A DNA stretch of 64,000 nt from Microlunatus flavus (GTDB taxonomy: Bacteria > Actinomycetota > Actinomycetes > Propionibacteriales > Propionibacteriaceae): assembly GCF_900110855.1 (NCBI RefSeq), contig NZ_FOFA01000001.1:558001-622000 (forward strand), given 5' to 3'. The notes under the pieces were generated by a model, which did no database searches, was not told where the DNA came from, and saw nothing but the letters and a program-made list of their open reading frames with translations. Below are positions 32,795 to 41,403 of this stretch, piece by piece. The translations under genes and the position numbers were made by a program. Each line of letters opens with the position of its first letter. The stretch's first letter is position 1.

Positions 32795-33727
32795 TCAGCC
32801 CTTGAGGCGCTCCAGCCAGGAGGCGGCCGCCGCGTAGTCGGCGTTCGCGGTGCCGGGTCGCACGTCGGCGGCCTCGTGGTCGGCCCGGGGATAGCTGCCG
32901 AGGAAGACGACCTCGGCGCAGGTGCGGTAGAGGCCCATCATCGCCTCGGCGAGCCGGGCGTCGGCGACGTGGCCCTCGGCGTCGATCGAGAAGCAGTAGT
33001 CGCCGAGCGTGCGCCGCGTCGGGCGCGACTCGATGCGGCAGAGGTCCACGCCGCGGCTGGCGAACTGCTCGAGGATCTCCAGCAGCGCGCCCGGGTGGTT
33101 CTCGCGCATGAACAGGACCATCGTCGTCTTGTCGGCCCCGGTCGGCTCCCCCACCGGGCCGGGTCGGCTCACGAGCACGAAGCGCGTCACCGCGTCCGGG
33201 TTGTCCGCGATGCCGGAGGCGAGGGCGTCCAGGCCGTTCAGCTCGCCGGCGACGGCGGCGCAGACGGCGGCGTCGACGTCCGAGCCCGGTCGCGCCACCT
33301 CGGCGGCGGCCGCCGCGGTCGACCCGCGCTCCACCACCTCCGCCGCCGGCAGGTGGGCGGCCAGCCAGCTGCGGCACTGGGCGGCCGCGTGCGGGTGGGT
33401 CAGCACGACGTGGACGTCGGCGAGCGTGGTGCCCGGACGCGCGTAGAGCCCGAACTGCACGGGCAGCAGCACCTCGCCGGTGATGACGAGGGGGTCGCCG
33501 TAGGTCAGCGTGTCGAGGGTGGCGCTGACGCCGCCCTCGACGGAGTTCTCGATGGGGACGAGCGCCGAGGTGACCTCGCCGTCGCGGACGGCCTGCAGGG
33601 CCAGCCCGACCGTCGCGTACGGGACGAGCTCGGCCTGCTCGTCGGTCACGAGCGTCAGGAGGGCCTGGTGGGTGAAGGTGCCGACGGGACCGAAGTAGCC
33701 GTACGTGGCCGGAGCGGTGCCGGGCAT
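32795..33727 (-). CDS. pheA: Prephenate dehydratase
   Basis: 310 residues. The catalytic PDT domain (~8-185) shows GPVGTFTHQAL, ALVPIENSVEGGVSATLD and the Thr-Arg-Phe motif in DAVTRFVLV. An ACT regulatory domain (~200-285) has PGALLEILEQFASRGVDLCRIESRPTR, where the ESRP loop binds phenylalanine. It converts prephenate to phenylpyruvate and is feedback-controlled by Phe. This is the monofunctional form without chorismate mutase. The ATG at 33725-33727 is preceded 6 nt upstream by TAGGGT, so it is probably leaderless. Confidence 0.96.
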   Translation of the reverse strand: MPGTAPATYGYFGPVGTFTHQALLTLVTDEQAELVPYATVGLALQAVRDGEVTSALVPIENSVEGGVSATLDTLTYGDPLVITGEVLLPVQFGLYARPGTTLADVHVVLTHPHAAAQCRSWLAAHLPAAEVVERGSTAAAAAEVARPGSDVDAAVCAAVAGELNGLDALASGIADNPDAVTRFVLVSRPGPVGEPTGADKTTMVLFMRENHPGALLEILEQFASRGVDLCRIESRPTRRTLGDYCFSIDAEGHVADARLAEAMMGLYRTCAEVVFLGSYPRADHEAADVRPGTANADYAAAASWLERLKG

Positions 33728-33788
33728 CCGGTCACCCTAGTCGTCGCCCTGGTGGCCCCGGGCCGCTCGTCCACGGCGTCCCGGTCGG

Positions 33789-34547
33789 TCAGCGACGCGC
33801 CTCGAGGGTGTTCGCGGCGTCGACCACGGCCTGCAGGGCCTGCTTGCTGCCGTCGTGCGGGAAGTCGGAGAAGAAGGCGACGTGCTGGCCGCTCTCCAGG
33901 CGCACGACGATGACGACGAGGCGGTCGTAAGGCGTCGGCAGCCCGGCCCGCTCGACGCGGACGTCGGCCTGCTCGGTCCAGGCCGCCCCGCTCGGGCCCC
34001 GGAGCGGCTGGGGGCCGTTGGTCTGCTTCCCGGGCGAGGGATGGTCGGCGGGATCGTAGAAGGCGGAGAGCAGGCCGGTGAACGCGTCGCCGGTCGTCGT
34101 CGCCAGGTCCGGGTCCACGGCGGAGTCCGCGAGCAGCGCCACGCCGCTCGCGGCGACCCAGTCGCTGCCCTTGCCGTCGTAGTCCCGGTGGACGACGGAC
34201 GAGCAGACGGCGATCTGCGCGAAGCCGGTGGGCGGGGGCTGGTCGAGGGTCCCGCACGCGAACGGCGGGCCCGGGAGCGTCATCGAGAACTCGTCGAGCG
34301 TGACCTGGCGTCCGGTGAGGCTGAGCTGGCGGGACGTGGCCGGCGCCGCCGGCGGGTCTCGCGGCGGCGCGGTGGGGAGGCGGTCGGCGCCGAGCCGGAC
34401 GACCAGCGCGACGACCAGCAGGGCGGCCACGATCGTCGCCACGACCGCGAGCACCGCGACCGGCAGCCGGACCTGCGGCTCGCCGGGCGCCGGCGCCCGC
34501 TCCGCGGCGGACGCGGGCGCCGCCGGGTCCGTCGCCGTCTCGGTCAC
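33789..34547 (-). CDS. Membrane-anchored protein of unknown function
   Basis: 252 residues. An Ala/Pro/Glu-rich cytoplasmic N-terminus (~1-27) is followed by one membrane helix (LPVAVLAVVATIVAALLVVALVV) and a ~190-residue extracytoplasmic domain. The domain has two cysteines near the start (PFACGTLDQ..IAVCSSVVHRDYDG) that may form a disulphide. No family was recognised. GTG 34545-34547 has TATCCT 6 nt upstream, a leaderless start. It is upstream of pheA on the same strand, with 61 bp between. Confidence 0.72.
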   Translation of the reverse strand: MTETATDPAAPASAAERAPAPGEPQVRLPVAVLAVVATIVAALLVVALVVRLGADRLPTAPPRDPPAAPATSRQLSLTGRQVTLDEFSMTLPGPPFACGTLDQPPPTGFAQIAVCSSVVHRDYDGKGSDWVAASGVALLADSAVDPDLATTTGDAFTGLLSAFYDPADHPSPGKQTNGPQPLRGPSGAAWTEQADVRVERAGLPTPYDRLVVIVVRLESGQHVAFFSDFPHDGSKQALQAVVDAANTLEARR

Positions 34548-34610
34548 CGGCTCAGGATAGGGAACCGTCGGCCCGCGACGAGCTCGTTCGGGACTCCTCG
34601 GGGCGGCGGT

Positions 34611-35096
34611 TCAGCGACCGGTCGCCCCCGCGGCCATGCGCGCGGCCGCGCGGTCGGCGTTGCGCCCGACGGGGACGAGCGAGGTCGCCCGGCCCAGCCC
34701 GGTGGCGGGCATCCCGACGTAGATCGACTCGGCCCGGCTGACCTCGTACGTCTCGTGCCAGATCCCGACCACGCCCGGAGCCTTGCGCGCCCGGGCGTTG
34801 AAGGCCGTCCAGGCGGGCCGGTGCTCGGCGTCGCGCGCGCTGGCGTACGCGTAGAGCTTCTCCTTCGAGCTCCACCACTGGATGACCGTCGGGCCGGAGG
34901 GGCCGACGACGGTGCGGAAGCCGAGCATCCCGGAGTCCGGGTCGGAGGCGAGCTCGCGGAGCATCGCCGGCATCGCCGCGAACGTCGGCAGCCACTGGTC
35001 GGGCCGCCAGGGCTTGTTGACCCGCATCCCGATCAGGAACACGACGAGGGGCCCGTCGTGGGAGTGCGTCATGCGTCCGGCGTGGATCTCGGCCAT
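34611..35096 (-). CDS. DUF4188 (monooxygenase-like) protein
   Basis: 161 residues. The DUF4188 pattern VVFLIGMRVNKPWRPDQWLPTF, then VIQWWSSKEKLYAYASARDAEHRPAW and GIWHETYEVSRAESIYVGMP, is clear. The fold resembles ferredoxin-like monooxygenase/heme-binding proteins, but no function is established. The ATG at 35094-35096 follows GAGGAG. It is divergent from a MerR-type regulator over a 79-bp gap holding symmetric sequences, so the pair is likely a self-contained regulator-target module. Confidence 0.85.
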   Translation of the reverse strand: MAEIHAGRMTHSHDGPLVVFLIGMRVNKPWRPDQWLPTFAAMPAMLRELASDPDSGMLGFRTVVGPSGPTVIQWWSSKEKLYAYASARDAEHRPAWTAFNARARKAPGVVGIWHETYEVSRAESIYVGMPATGLGRATSLVPVGRNADRAAARMAAGATGR

Positions 35097-35112
35097 CTCG
35101 GCTCCTCGGTCG

Positions 35113-35135
35113 ATTGGAGAGTGGTGCTCTCCAAT
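35113..35135. promoter_or_regulatory. Candidate MerR operator between DUF4188 and regulator genes
   Basis: ATTGGAGAG (35113-35121) and CTCTCCAAT (35127-35135) are exact complements with a 5-bp spacer, and a second overlapping symmetric block CTCCAATATTGGGGAG follows. ATTGG/CCAAT units repeat through 35158. MerR proteins bind such dyads between promoter elements. Position in the divergent gap suggests control of both genes. Confidence 0.65.
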
Positions 35136-35175
35136 ATTGGGGAGTGTTAGTGTCCAATGTCAAGGAGGTGAGGGC

Positions 35176-35787
35176 GTGCGGATCTCGGAGCTCTCGCGGC
35201 GGGCCGACGTGCCGGTCGCGACCGTGAAGTACTACCTGCGCGAGGGCCTGCTGCACGCCGGCGAGCTGACCTCGGCGACCCAGGCCCGCTACGACGAGAG
35301 CCACGTGACCCGGCTCCGTCTGGTGCGCTCGCTGCTAGGCCCCGGCGCCCTCAGCGTCGCGCGCGCCCGCGCGGTCCTGCGCGCGATCGACGACCCGCCG
35401 GCGAGCCCGTACGAGCTGCTCGGGGTCGCCGCCGAGGCGGTCCGCCGTCCCGTCGAGGTGCGGCCGCACCCGGAGGTGCACGCCCTGGTCGAGCGCTGGG
35501 GCTGGTCCGTCGACGAGGACGCCTGCGCCGAGCACCAGGCGCTGGCCGACGCCCTCGAGGGGTTGCGCGCGGCCGGCTTCGAGTCGCCGCCCGGGGTCCT
35601 GGACGCCTACGCCGCGGCGATGGACTCCGTCGCCGAGGCCGAGCTCGCCCGCGTCCCCTTCGACTCCTTGGCCGCCGCGGTGCGCTACGTCGTGCTCGGC
35701 GTGGTGCTCAACGAGCCCGTCCTGCTCGCGATGCGCCGCCTCGCCGAGCAGGCCGCGGCCTGGCGCCAGGTGCAGGCGACCCGCTGA
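35176..35787 (+). CDS. MerR-family transcriptional regulator
   Basis: 203 residues from GTG 35176 with GGAGG 7 nt upstream. An N-terminal winged helix (MRISELSRRADVPVATVKYYLREGLL, with RYDESHVTRLRLV) is characteristic of MerR. The C-terminal ~120 residues are helical with a single Cys in DEDACAEHQ and no metal-site cluster, so the effector is probably a small organic molecule or protein. It is divergent from the DUF4188 gene, and a 23-bp dyad lies between them. Confidence 0.88.
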   Translation: MRISELSRRADVPVATVKYYLREGLLHAGELTSATQARYDESHVTRLRLVRSLLGPGALSVARARAVLRAIDDPPASPYELLGVAAEAVRRPVEVRPHPEVHALVERWGWSVDEDACAEHQALADALEGLRAAGFESPPGVLDAYAAAMDSVAEAELARVPFDSLAAAVRYVVLGVVLNEPVLLAMRRLAEQAAAWRQVQATR

Positions 35788-35849
35788 GCTCCTGCCCGGT
35801 CGTCCACCCCTGAGGTGGAGCGAGGAGCCGCAGTCACGAGACTGGAGCC

Positions 35850-36896
35850 GTGACCGACCCCGCCGCGACCACCCGGACCCTCGACGCCTTCATCGCGGGT
35901 CTGCCGAAGGCCGAGCTGCACGTGCACCAGGTGGGGTCGGCCTCGCCGCGGATCGTGGCCCAGCTGGCCGAGCGCCACCCGGGCACCGTCCCGGCCGACC
36001 CGGAGGCCCTCGTCGACTACTTCCGCTTCGACGACTTCGCCCACTTCATCGCGATCTACCTCTCCGTCGTGGAGCTGGTCGAGACGGCGGAGGACGTGCG
36101 GCTGCTGACGTACGAGGTCGCGCGCGAGATGGCCGGCCAGCAGGTCCGCTACGCCGAGCTGACGGTCACGCCCTACCTCAGCGTCGGCGAGAAGCTCCCG
36201 GCCGAGGCGTTCCTGGAGGCCATCGAGGACGCGCGCACCTCCGCGGAGCGCGACTTCGGGGTGCGGCTGCGCTGGATCTTCGACATCCCGGCCGACTTCG
36301 GGATCCCGGCGGCGGAGGCGACGGCGTCCATCGCCCTCGACCACGACGTCCCAGGACTGGTCGGCTTCGGGATCGGGGGCTCGGAGGAGGGCTTCCCGCG
36401 CTCGATGTTCCGCGACCAGTTCGACAGGGCCCGCGCCCACGGGCTCGGGTCGGTGCCGCACGCCGGCGAGACCACCGGCCCGGCGACGGTCTGGGACGCG
36501 ATCGAGACGCTCGGGGCCCAGCGCATCGAGCACGGCATCAGCGCCGCGCAGGACCCCGACCTGATGGCCTACCTCGCCGAGAACGACATCACCCTCGACG
36601 TCTGCCCGACCTCCAACGTCGCCCTCAAGGTCGTCGACGACCTGGCGTCGCACCCCCTCCCGACGCTCGTGGCGGCCGGTGTGCCGGTCAGCATCAACAC
36701 CGACGACCCGCCGATGTTCGGCACGGACCTCAACGGCGAGTACGCCGTCGCGGCCCGCCTGCTCGACCTCGACGAGACCGGCCTGGCGCGGCTCGCCCGC
36801 GCCGCCGTGGACGGGGCGTTCATCGACGAGACGACCAAGACCACGCTCCGGGGCGAGATCGACGCGTACACGAGCGAGTGGGACGTTCGTACGTAA
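35850..36896 (+). CDS. Adenosine-deaminase-family amidohydrolase, atypical subgroup
   Basis: 348 residues, a complete metal-dependent (beta/alpha)8 deaminase. The zinc ligands are His24/His26 (AELHVHQVGS), His204 with catalytic Glu207 (HAGE), the His in RIEHGIS (~228), and Asp285-Asp286 (SINTDDP). Classical adenosine deaminases have HLEGS after the first metal site and GxDLAG before HAGE; here these read HQVGS and GFGIGGSEEGFP. Streptomyces homologues with similar variants are annotated as adenosine deaminase, and some relatives of the superfamily deaminate aminodeoxyfutalosine. The substrate is therefore uncertain. A regulatory palindrome overlaps its stop codon. Confidence 0.85.
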   Translation: MTDPAATTRTLDAFIAGLPKAELHVHQVGSASPRIVAQLAERHPGTVPADPEALVDYFRFDDFAHFIAIYLSVVELVETAEDVRLLTYEVAREMAGQQVRYAELTVTPYLSVGEKLPAEAFLEAIEDARTSAERDFGVRLRWIFDIPADFGIPAAEATASIALDHDVPGLVGFGIGGSEEGFPRSMFRDQFDRARAHGLGSVPHAGETTGPATVWDAIETLGAQRIEHGISAAQDPDLMAYLAENDITLDVCPTSNVALKVVDDLASHPLPTLVAAGVPVSINTDDPPMFGTDLNGEYAVAARLLDLDETGLARLARAAVDGAFIDETTKTTLRGEIDAYTSEWDVRT

Positions 36897-36904
36897 GTAC
36901 GTAC
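36889..36904. promoter_or_regulatory. Palindromic operator GTACGTA-AG-TACGTAC
   Basis: Exact 7-bp arms 36889-36895 and 36898-36904 overlap the deaminase stop codon (36894-36896). The -10-like TACTAT (36902-36907), ending 6 nt before the regulator start at 36914, overlaps the right arm. The site is placed for autoregulation of the downstream HTH gene and its serine-hydrolase partner. Confidence 0.65.
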
Positions 36905-36913
36905 TATTGGCCC

Positions 36914-37405
36914 ATGGCTGATCTCGAAGCCCGCGTCGCCGCCCTGGAGGAGGCGCTCGCGCGCCTCACCGCCGCACCGCCCTCCGGCAGCGAGGAGTCG
37001 CCGCTGCCCGACCTCTGGCTCGTCGAGGGGCTCCGCGAGCGGCACCCGACCGGGGCGGTCGCGTTCGGAGGAACGGTGGCCGTCGGGAAGGGCGACGTCA
37101 CCTGGCAGTGGGGCGCCGACGCCGAGTCGCTGCGCGGGTCCGACTGGAGCAGCGCCGCCGGCGTGCTCGACGCCCTCGCCCACCCGGTCCGGCTGCGCCT
37201 GCTGCAGCGCGTGCTGAACGGGACGACGACGACGGCCGACCTCGCCCTCGACGACGGGCTGGGGACCACCGGCCAGCTCCACCACCACCTGCGCGCCCTG
37301 GTCGCCGCCGGTTGGCTGCAGTCCGTCGCGCGCGGCACCTGGGCCGTCCCGGCCCCCCGGGTGGTCCCGCTCCTCGTCGTCGTCTCCGCGGGCCTGGCCC
37401 GGTGA
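36914..37405 (+). CDS. ArsR-like winged-helix regulator
   Basis: 163 residues. A short coiled-coil start (MADLEARVAALEEALARL) precedes a ~60-residue variable segment. The winged helix follows, with VLDALAHPVRLRLLQRVLNGTTTTADLALDD and GQLHHHLRALVAAGWLQSV, the ArsR signature in which recognition-helix residues follow the H-P-x-R motif. The C-terminus is hydrophobic. The likely effector is not a metal, since no Cys ligand pair exists. The stop overlaps the serine-hydrolase start (GTGA), so the two are co-translated. A leaderless start is indicated by TACTAT 6 nt before the ATG. Confidence 0.82.
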   Translation: MADLEARVAALEEALARLTAAPPSGSEESPLPDLWLVEGLRERHPTGAVAFGGTVAVGKGDVTWQWGADAESLRGSDWSSAAGVLDALAHPVRLRLLQRVLNGTTTTADLALDDGLGTTGQLHHHLRALVAAGWLQSVARGTWAVPAPRVVPLLVVVSAGLAR

Positions 37406-38844
37406 GCGCCGCGCGCAGGACCGGCCTGGCCGTGGCGGCGCTCGTCGTCGGCACGACGCTCGGCCTGCTCCTCGGGTTCCGTGGGCCGGCGCTCGGACCC
37501 ACGAGCACCGGCGACGCCGGGCTGGCCGCCGACCTGCGGGCGTCGCTCGCCAGCGACCGCGGGCTCGTCGGCCTCGCGGCGGCTCGCGTCCGCGACGGCG
37601 AGGTCCGCGTCGCCGGCCTCGGCCTGGTGGACGGCGCCGTCCCCGGCCCCAGCACGCCGTTCGAGCTGGGCTCGATCACCAAGACCTTCACGGCCGCGCT
37701 GCTCGCCGACGCCGTGGAACGCGGTGAGGTCGGCCTCGACGACCCGCTCGCGCGCCACCTGCCCGAGCTCGCCGGGAGCGACGCGGGCGAGAGCACGCTG
37801 CGGCAGCTCGCCACGCACACGTCGGGCCTCCCGCCCTTCCCGACCTCGTCCGCCCCGCTGGTGCTGCTCCGGGTGGTCGGCAACGCCGCCCCGTACGGCG
37901 GGACGGTCGTCGACCTGCTCGAGGCGTCCCGCGGGACGGGCGTGGGCGAGCGCGGCGCGTACCGCTACTCCAACCTCGGCGTGGCCCTGCTGGGCCACGC
38001 GCTGGCCCGGGCGGCCGGGGCGCCGGACTGGGCCGCGCTCCTGCGTGACCGGGTCCTCGAACCGCTCGGCATGACGGGCACGGTCGTCACCGGCACGGTC
38101 GCCGACGTGCCGGCGGGCGCCGCCCGGCCGCACCGCGACAACGGGTGGCGCGCCCCCTTCTGGACCGGCCCGGCCTTCGCCCCGGCGGGCTCGTCGACCG
38201 TGACGACCGCCGCCGACCTCGCGACCTGGGCACGGGCGCTGCTCGACGGGACCGCACCCGGCGCCACCGCCCTGGAACCCGTGTCCGACATCCCCGGCGG
38301 GCGGATCGGCCTGCTGTGGCACGTCCGCGAGGTCGACGGCCGCACGGTGACGTGGCACAACGGCGGCACCGGCGGGAGCCGGACGATGCTCGCCCTCGAC
38401 CGGGACCGCGGTCAGGCGGTCCTGGTGCTGGGGAACAGCGGCCGGGACGTCGACGCCGCCGCCCTCCACCTGGCAGCCGCCACGCCCGGTGCGCCCGTGC
38501 CGGGCGTCGACCGCCCGGCCGTCTCCTGGGCCGGGCTGGCGGGCTGGGGCGTCCTCGGCGTCCTGCTGCTCGGCACGGCGGTGCTCCGCTGGCGCACGCC
38601 CCACGGCTGGGCGCTGCTCGACGGGGCCGCGGCGGCCGGCACCGGCCTGCTCGTCCTGCTGGTGCACGGCCCGTGGCAGCTGCTGCCCACCGCGGTGTGG
38701 GGTGGCCTGGCGCTCGCCGTGGTGACGCTCGGCGTGGTCGCCGCTCGCGGGCCGCGGCCACCGGCGCCGACGACCCGGCCGGTCCGGACGGTCTCGCTCG
38801 TCAGCACCGCCGCGGTGCTCGCGCTGGCGCTCTGGAGCTGGTGA
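37402..38844 (+). CDS. Membrane-bound serine hydrolase (beta-lactamase/PBP4* family)
   Basis: 480 residues. An N-terminal signal anchor (LAVAALVVGTTLGLLLGF) precedes the catalytic domain. The nucleophile is Ser91 in SITK, YSN is at 189-191, and a HNGG triad-like motif lies near 318. The last ~120 residues contain about four membrane helices (WAGLAGWGVLGVLLLGTAVL and onward). This layout is seen in class-C beta-lactamase-like peptidases/esterases acting on cell-wall or small-molecule substrates outside the membrane. It is translationally coupled to the ArsR-like regulator, so it is probably the regulator's target. Confidence 0.85.
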   Translation: MSAARRTGLAVAALVVGTTLGLLLGFRGPALGPTSTGDAGLAADLRASLASDRGLVGLAAARVRDGEVRVAGLGLVDGAVPGPSTPFELGSITKTFTAALLADAVERGEVGLDDPLARHLPELAGSDAGESTLRQLATHTSGLPPFPTSSAPLVLLRVVGNAAPYGGTVVDLLEASRGTGVGERGAYRYSNLGVALLGHALARAAGAPDWAALLRDRVLEPLGMTGTVVTGTVADVPAGAARPHRDNGWRAPFWTGPAFAPAGSSTVTTAADLATWARALLDGTAPGATALEPVSDIPGGRIGLLWHVREVDGRTVTWHNGGTGGSRTMLALDRDRGQAVLVLGNSGRDVDAAALHLAAATPGAPVPGVDRPAVSWAGLAGWGVLGVLLLGTAVLRWRTPHGWALLDGAAAAGTGLLVLLVHGPWQLLPTAVWGGLALAVVTLGVVAARGPRPPAPTTRPVRTVSLVSTAAVLALALWSW

Positions 38845-38862
38845 GCGCCGTTCCGGCAGCGC

Positions 38863-40578
38863 TCAGGAGGCGGCGACCGCCCCCGCCGCCGGGGCGCCGG
38901 TCGCCGGCACGGGTTCACCGACGAGCGGCGGGTCGGTCGCCGTGCCCCCGCTCGGCGTCTTCGCCCGGCGCAGCGGGAACAGCTCGGGACGCCGCGGCCT
39001 GCGCCACCACCAGACGATGGCGATGAGCACGAGGATCTGCACGGTCGGCGAGAGCGTGTCGCGGATGCGGTGCGCGGTCACGTCGAGCGCGTGCCCGACG
39101 TCGATCGCCCGCCCCGGGACGTAGGCGAGCGACAGCGGCGCCCCGCGGATGATCATGAGCCGGTCGAGCTTGCTCGGGCCGATGACGGCCAGGGGCATCC
39201 AGGCGATCAGGTCGTACCAGGACAGCGTGTACATCGAGGTGACCAGCCACGCCACCGAGAGCACCAGCGACGTCCGCAGCGCGATGGTCAGCGGGTCGCG
39301 GGTGACGTCGGCGCCCTTGGGCAGGCCGGGCGCCGCGACCCACGGCACGACGCGCGACAGCATCCAGCCGATCACGAACAGGCCCGCGTACGAGATGACG
39401 CCGACGACGATCTTGGCGTTCGCGCTCGACATGAACTGCGCGAACAGCGTGTAGAAGGGGGCGGCCCACGAGCCGACCGAGACGTAGCCGCCGTTGCGCA
39501 GCGCCTGGAAGAAGGCCGTCGGCTGCCAGACCACGTACGCCCAGCCCATGGGGATGGCGGTGCCGAGGCAGAGCAGCAGCGCCTTCTTGGGCTCGCGTCG
39601 GTAGGCCCAGAGCATGGCGAGGCCCCAGATGCCGATGCTCACCTTGCCGCAGCCCGCGAGCCCGATCCCGAGCCCGGCGACGAAGGCGTTGCGCCGCATG
39701 AACAGCAGCCCGGCCACCGCGAACATCACCGAGATCGCCTCGTTGTGCGCGCCGGCGACGACGGCCCAGATGAGCAGCGGGTTGCAGATGCCCATCAGCG
39801 CGGCCCGCGCCTGGCGCTGCCGGTCCCCGTGGGCCATGAGGATGATCAGGCCACCGGCCACGATGAACGGCACCACGGCGAAGACCTGCAGCCAGAAGAC
39901 GATGTCGTGCATGTTCTCGCCGCCGAGTGTGTTGGCGAGCAGCTGCAGCCAGGAGTTGATCGGCCCGTAGACGCTGGGCGTGTCCTGCCAGGGCCGCTCC
40001 GTCCAGCGCAGCACCGGGTCGAACTGCCCGCGGAACACCTCGGCCGGGGTGATCTCGTACGGGTCGCGCCCGATCGCCTGGAGCCGCCCGTACGCCGCGT
40101 ACATGAGCACGTCGGCCGACGTCAGCGGGGGCACGGTGATGGTGGCGAGGCTGAGCCCGCTGCCGAGCAGGAAGAGCCGCTTGGGCCGGGGCCGCCAGCC
40201 GTCGGCGAGCGCGCGCAGGGCGACGAGCAGGCCGGCGGCGCCGAGCAGGATCGCGAACCAGATGAGGGCGGAGACCAGCCACTCGTCCGGGACCGGGATG
40301 ACGCCCGCCGGCAGGTACCAGGGCGGCAGGTAGCTCCGCCGCGGCCCGAGGGTCAGGGCGACCGCGGATGGCCCGAGGAAGCCGACCGCGATGGTCACGA
40401 CGGTGGCGCCCACGATGCCGGCGAGGCCCCAGCGGTGGTCGCGGTGCCACACGGTCGGGGCGTAGACCTGCCGCCGCCGCGACGGGTTGCCGGCGCTGCC
40501 CGCGTGCCGGCGGGAGCCCGGCCGCTGCCCCGCGCGGTGCGGAGCGGTGCGGCGCCGGACAGCGGGGGTCGTGCTCAC
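38863..40578 (-). CDS. Polytopic glycosyltransferase (polyprenol-phosphomannose-dependent type)
   Basis: 571 residues from a GTG at 40576-40578 that overlaps the preceding glycosyltransferase stop. The longer frame runs into that gene. A basic ~60-residue N-terminus is followed by about a dozen membrane helices and loops such as YAAYGRLQAIGRDPYEITP and TPSVYGPINSWLQLLAN. These resemble actinobacterial alpha-1,6-mannosyltransferases (MptA/MptB-like, GT-C fold), in which a loop Asp acts near the first loop. It would add sugars from a lipid-phosphate donor to a cell-envelope glycolipid; donor and acceptor are inferred. A Pro/Ala-rich tail closes the protein. Confidence 0.82.
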   Translation of the reverse strand: MSTTPAVRRRTAPHRAGQRPGSRRHAGSAGNPSRRRQVYAPTVWHRDHRWGLAGIVGATVVTIAVGFLGPSAVALTLGPRRSYLPPWYLPAGVIPVPDEWLVSALIWFAILLGAAGLLVALRALADGWRPRPKRLFLLGSGLSLATITVPPLTSADVLMYAAYGRLQAIGRDPYEITPAEVFRGQFDPVLRWTERPWQDTPSVYGPINSWLQLLANTLGGENMHDIVFWLQVFAVVPFIVAGGLIILMAHGDRQRQARAALMGICNPLLIWAVVAGAHNEAISVMFAVAGLLFMRRNAFVAGLGIGLAGCGKVSIGIWGLAMLWAYRREPKKALLLCLGTAIPMGWAYVVWQPTAFFQALRNGGYVSVGSWAAPFYTLFAQFMSSANAKIVVGVISYAGLFVIGWMLSRVVPWVAAPGLPKGADVTRDPLTIALRTSLVLSVAWLVTSMYTLSWYDLIAWMPLAVIGPSKLDRLMIIRGAPLSLAYVPGRAIDVGHALDVTAHRIRDTLSPTVQILVLIAIVWWWRRPRRPELFPLRRAKTPSGGTATDPPLVGEPVPATGAPAAGAVAAS

Positions 40579-41372
40579 CGGGAGCCGCGGCCGAGGCGCT
40601 TGAGCAGGCCGGACACGCCCTCGGCGGAGAGGTCGCGGAGCTGGTTGCGCACGAGCCCGCGCGCGGCGAGCGCGCGCGTCACGTCCTTGAGCTGGCTCGC
40701 GCGGTGCAGCTGCGCGGCGAGGTCCGTGCCCGTCGCGCGGTGGGTCAGGTCGACGTCGACCTCCTCGACGACGAGCCCGGCGCGGAGCACGTCGATCGTC
40801 ATGCCCACCTCCATACCCCATCCCGGGGCGAGCGGACTGGCGAGCTCGAACGCCCTCCGGGTCAGGCAGCGCTGGCCCGACAGCGGCGCCCGCGGGCTCC
40901 ACCCGGTCAGCTCCTCGATGCCGCGGCGGGCGGTGCCGGTGACCAGGCCCATCCCGCCGGCCTGCTGGCCGTCGGCGGTCTGCTGCGGCGGCAGGACGGC
41001 GATCGCCAGGGCGGCGCGCCCGGCCACGACGGCCTCGACGAGCGGGGCGCAGCGGGCCGCGGTCGCGCCCAGGTCGGCGTCGAGCAGCAGCAGGATCGTC
41101 GCCTCCGGGCTGCGGTCGCGCTGCTCGAGGACACCGAGCCCGTTCACGGCGGACTCGACCGCCGCCGCCTTGCCCCGGTTGCGCTCGTGCGAGACCACGA
41201 CGGCCCCGGCGGCACCGGCGTGCTGGGCGGTGGCGTCGGAGCTCCCGTCGTCGCAGACGACGACCGTCTCGACGCCGGGCAGGCCCCGCGCGGCGGTGAC
41301 CGTCGCGCCGATGCGCTCCTGCTCGTCCTTGGCGGGGATGATGCACGCCACCCGCGCCGAAGGGACACTCAC
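40575..41372 (-). CDS. Family 2 glycosyltransferase (GpgS-like)
   Basis: 265 residues of GT-A fold: CIIPAKDEQERIGATV at the start, VCDDGSSDATA, then the metal-binding DADLG after ILLLLD. The acceptor region LSGQRCLTRRAFEL and GWGMEVGMTIDVLR is similar to glucosyl-3-phosphoglycerate synthases and prenyl-phosphate transferases. The GTG at 41370-41372 has TACCCT 7 nt upstream (leaderless). Its stop overlaps the membrane glycosyltransferase start, so the two are coupled. It may make the activated precursor used by that enzyme (inference). Confidence 0.87.
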   Translation of the reverse strand: MSVPSARVACIIPAKDEQERIGATVTAARGLPGVETVVVCDDGSSDATAQHAGAAGAVVVSHERNRGKAAAVESAVNGLGVLEQRDRSPEATILLLLDADLGATAARCAPLVEAVVAGRAALAIAVLPPQQTADGQQAGGMGLVTGTARRGIEELTGWSPRAPLSGQRCLTRRAFELASPLAPGWGMEVGMTIDVLRAGLVVEEVDVDLTHRATGTDLAAQLHRASQLKDVTRALAARGLVRNQLRDLSAEGVSGLLKRLGRGSR

Positions 41373-41403
41373 GGCGCCCAGGGTAGTGCCCGGCGGACCC
41401 CCC

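Noticed and set aside
40579-41346. Upstream extension of the membrane glycosyltransferase
   Set aside because: The extension lies antiphase inside the GT2 gene; the coupled GTG at 40578 explains the start.
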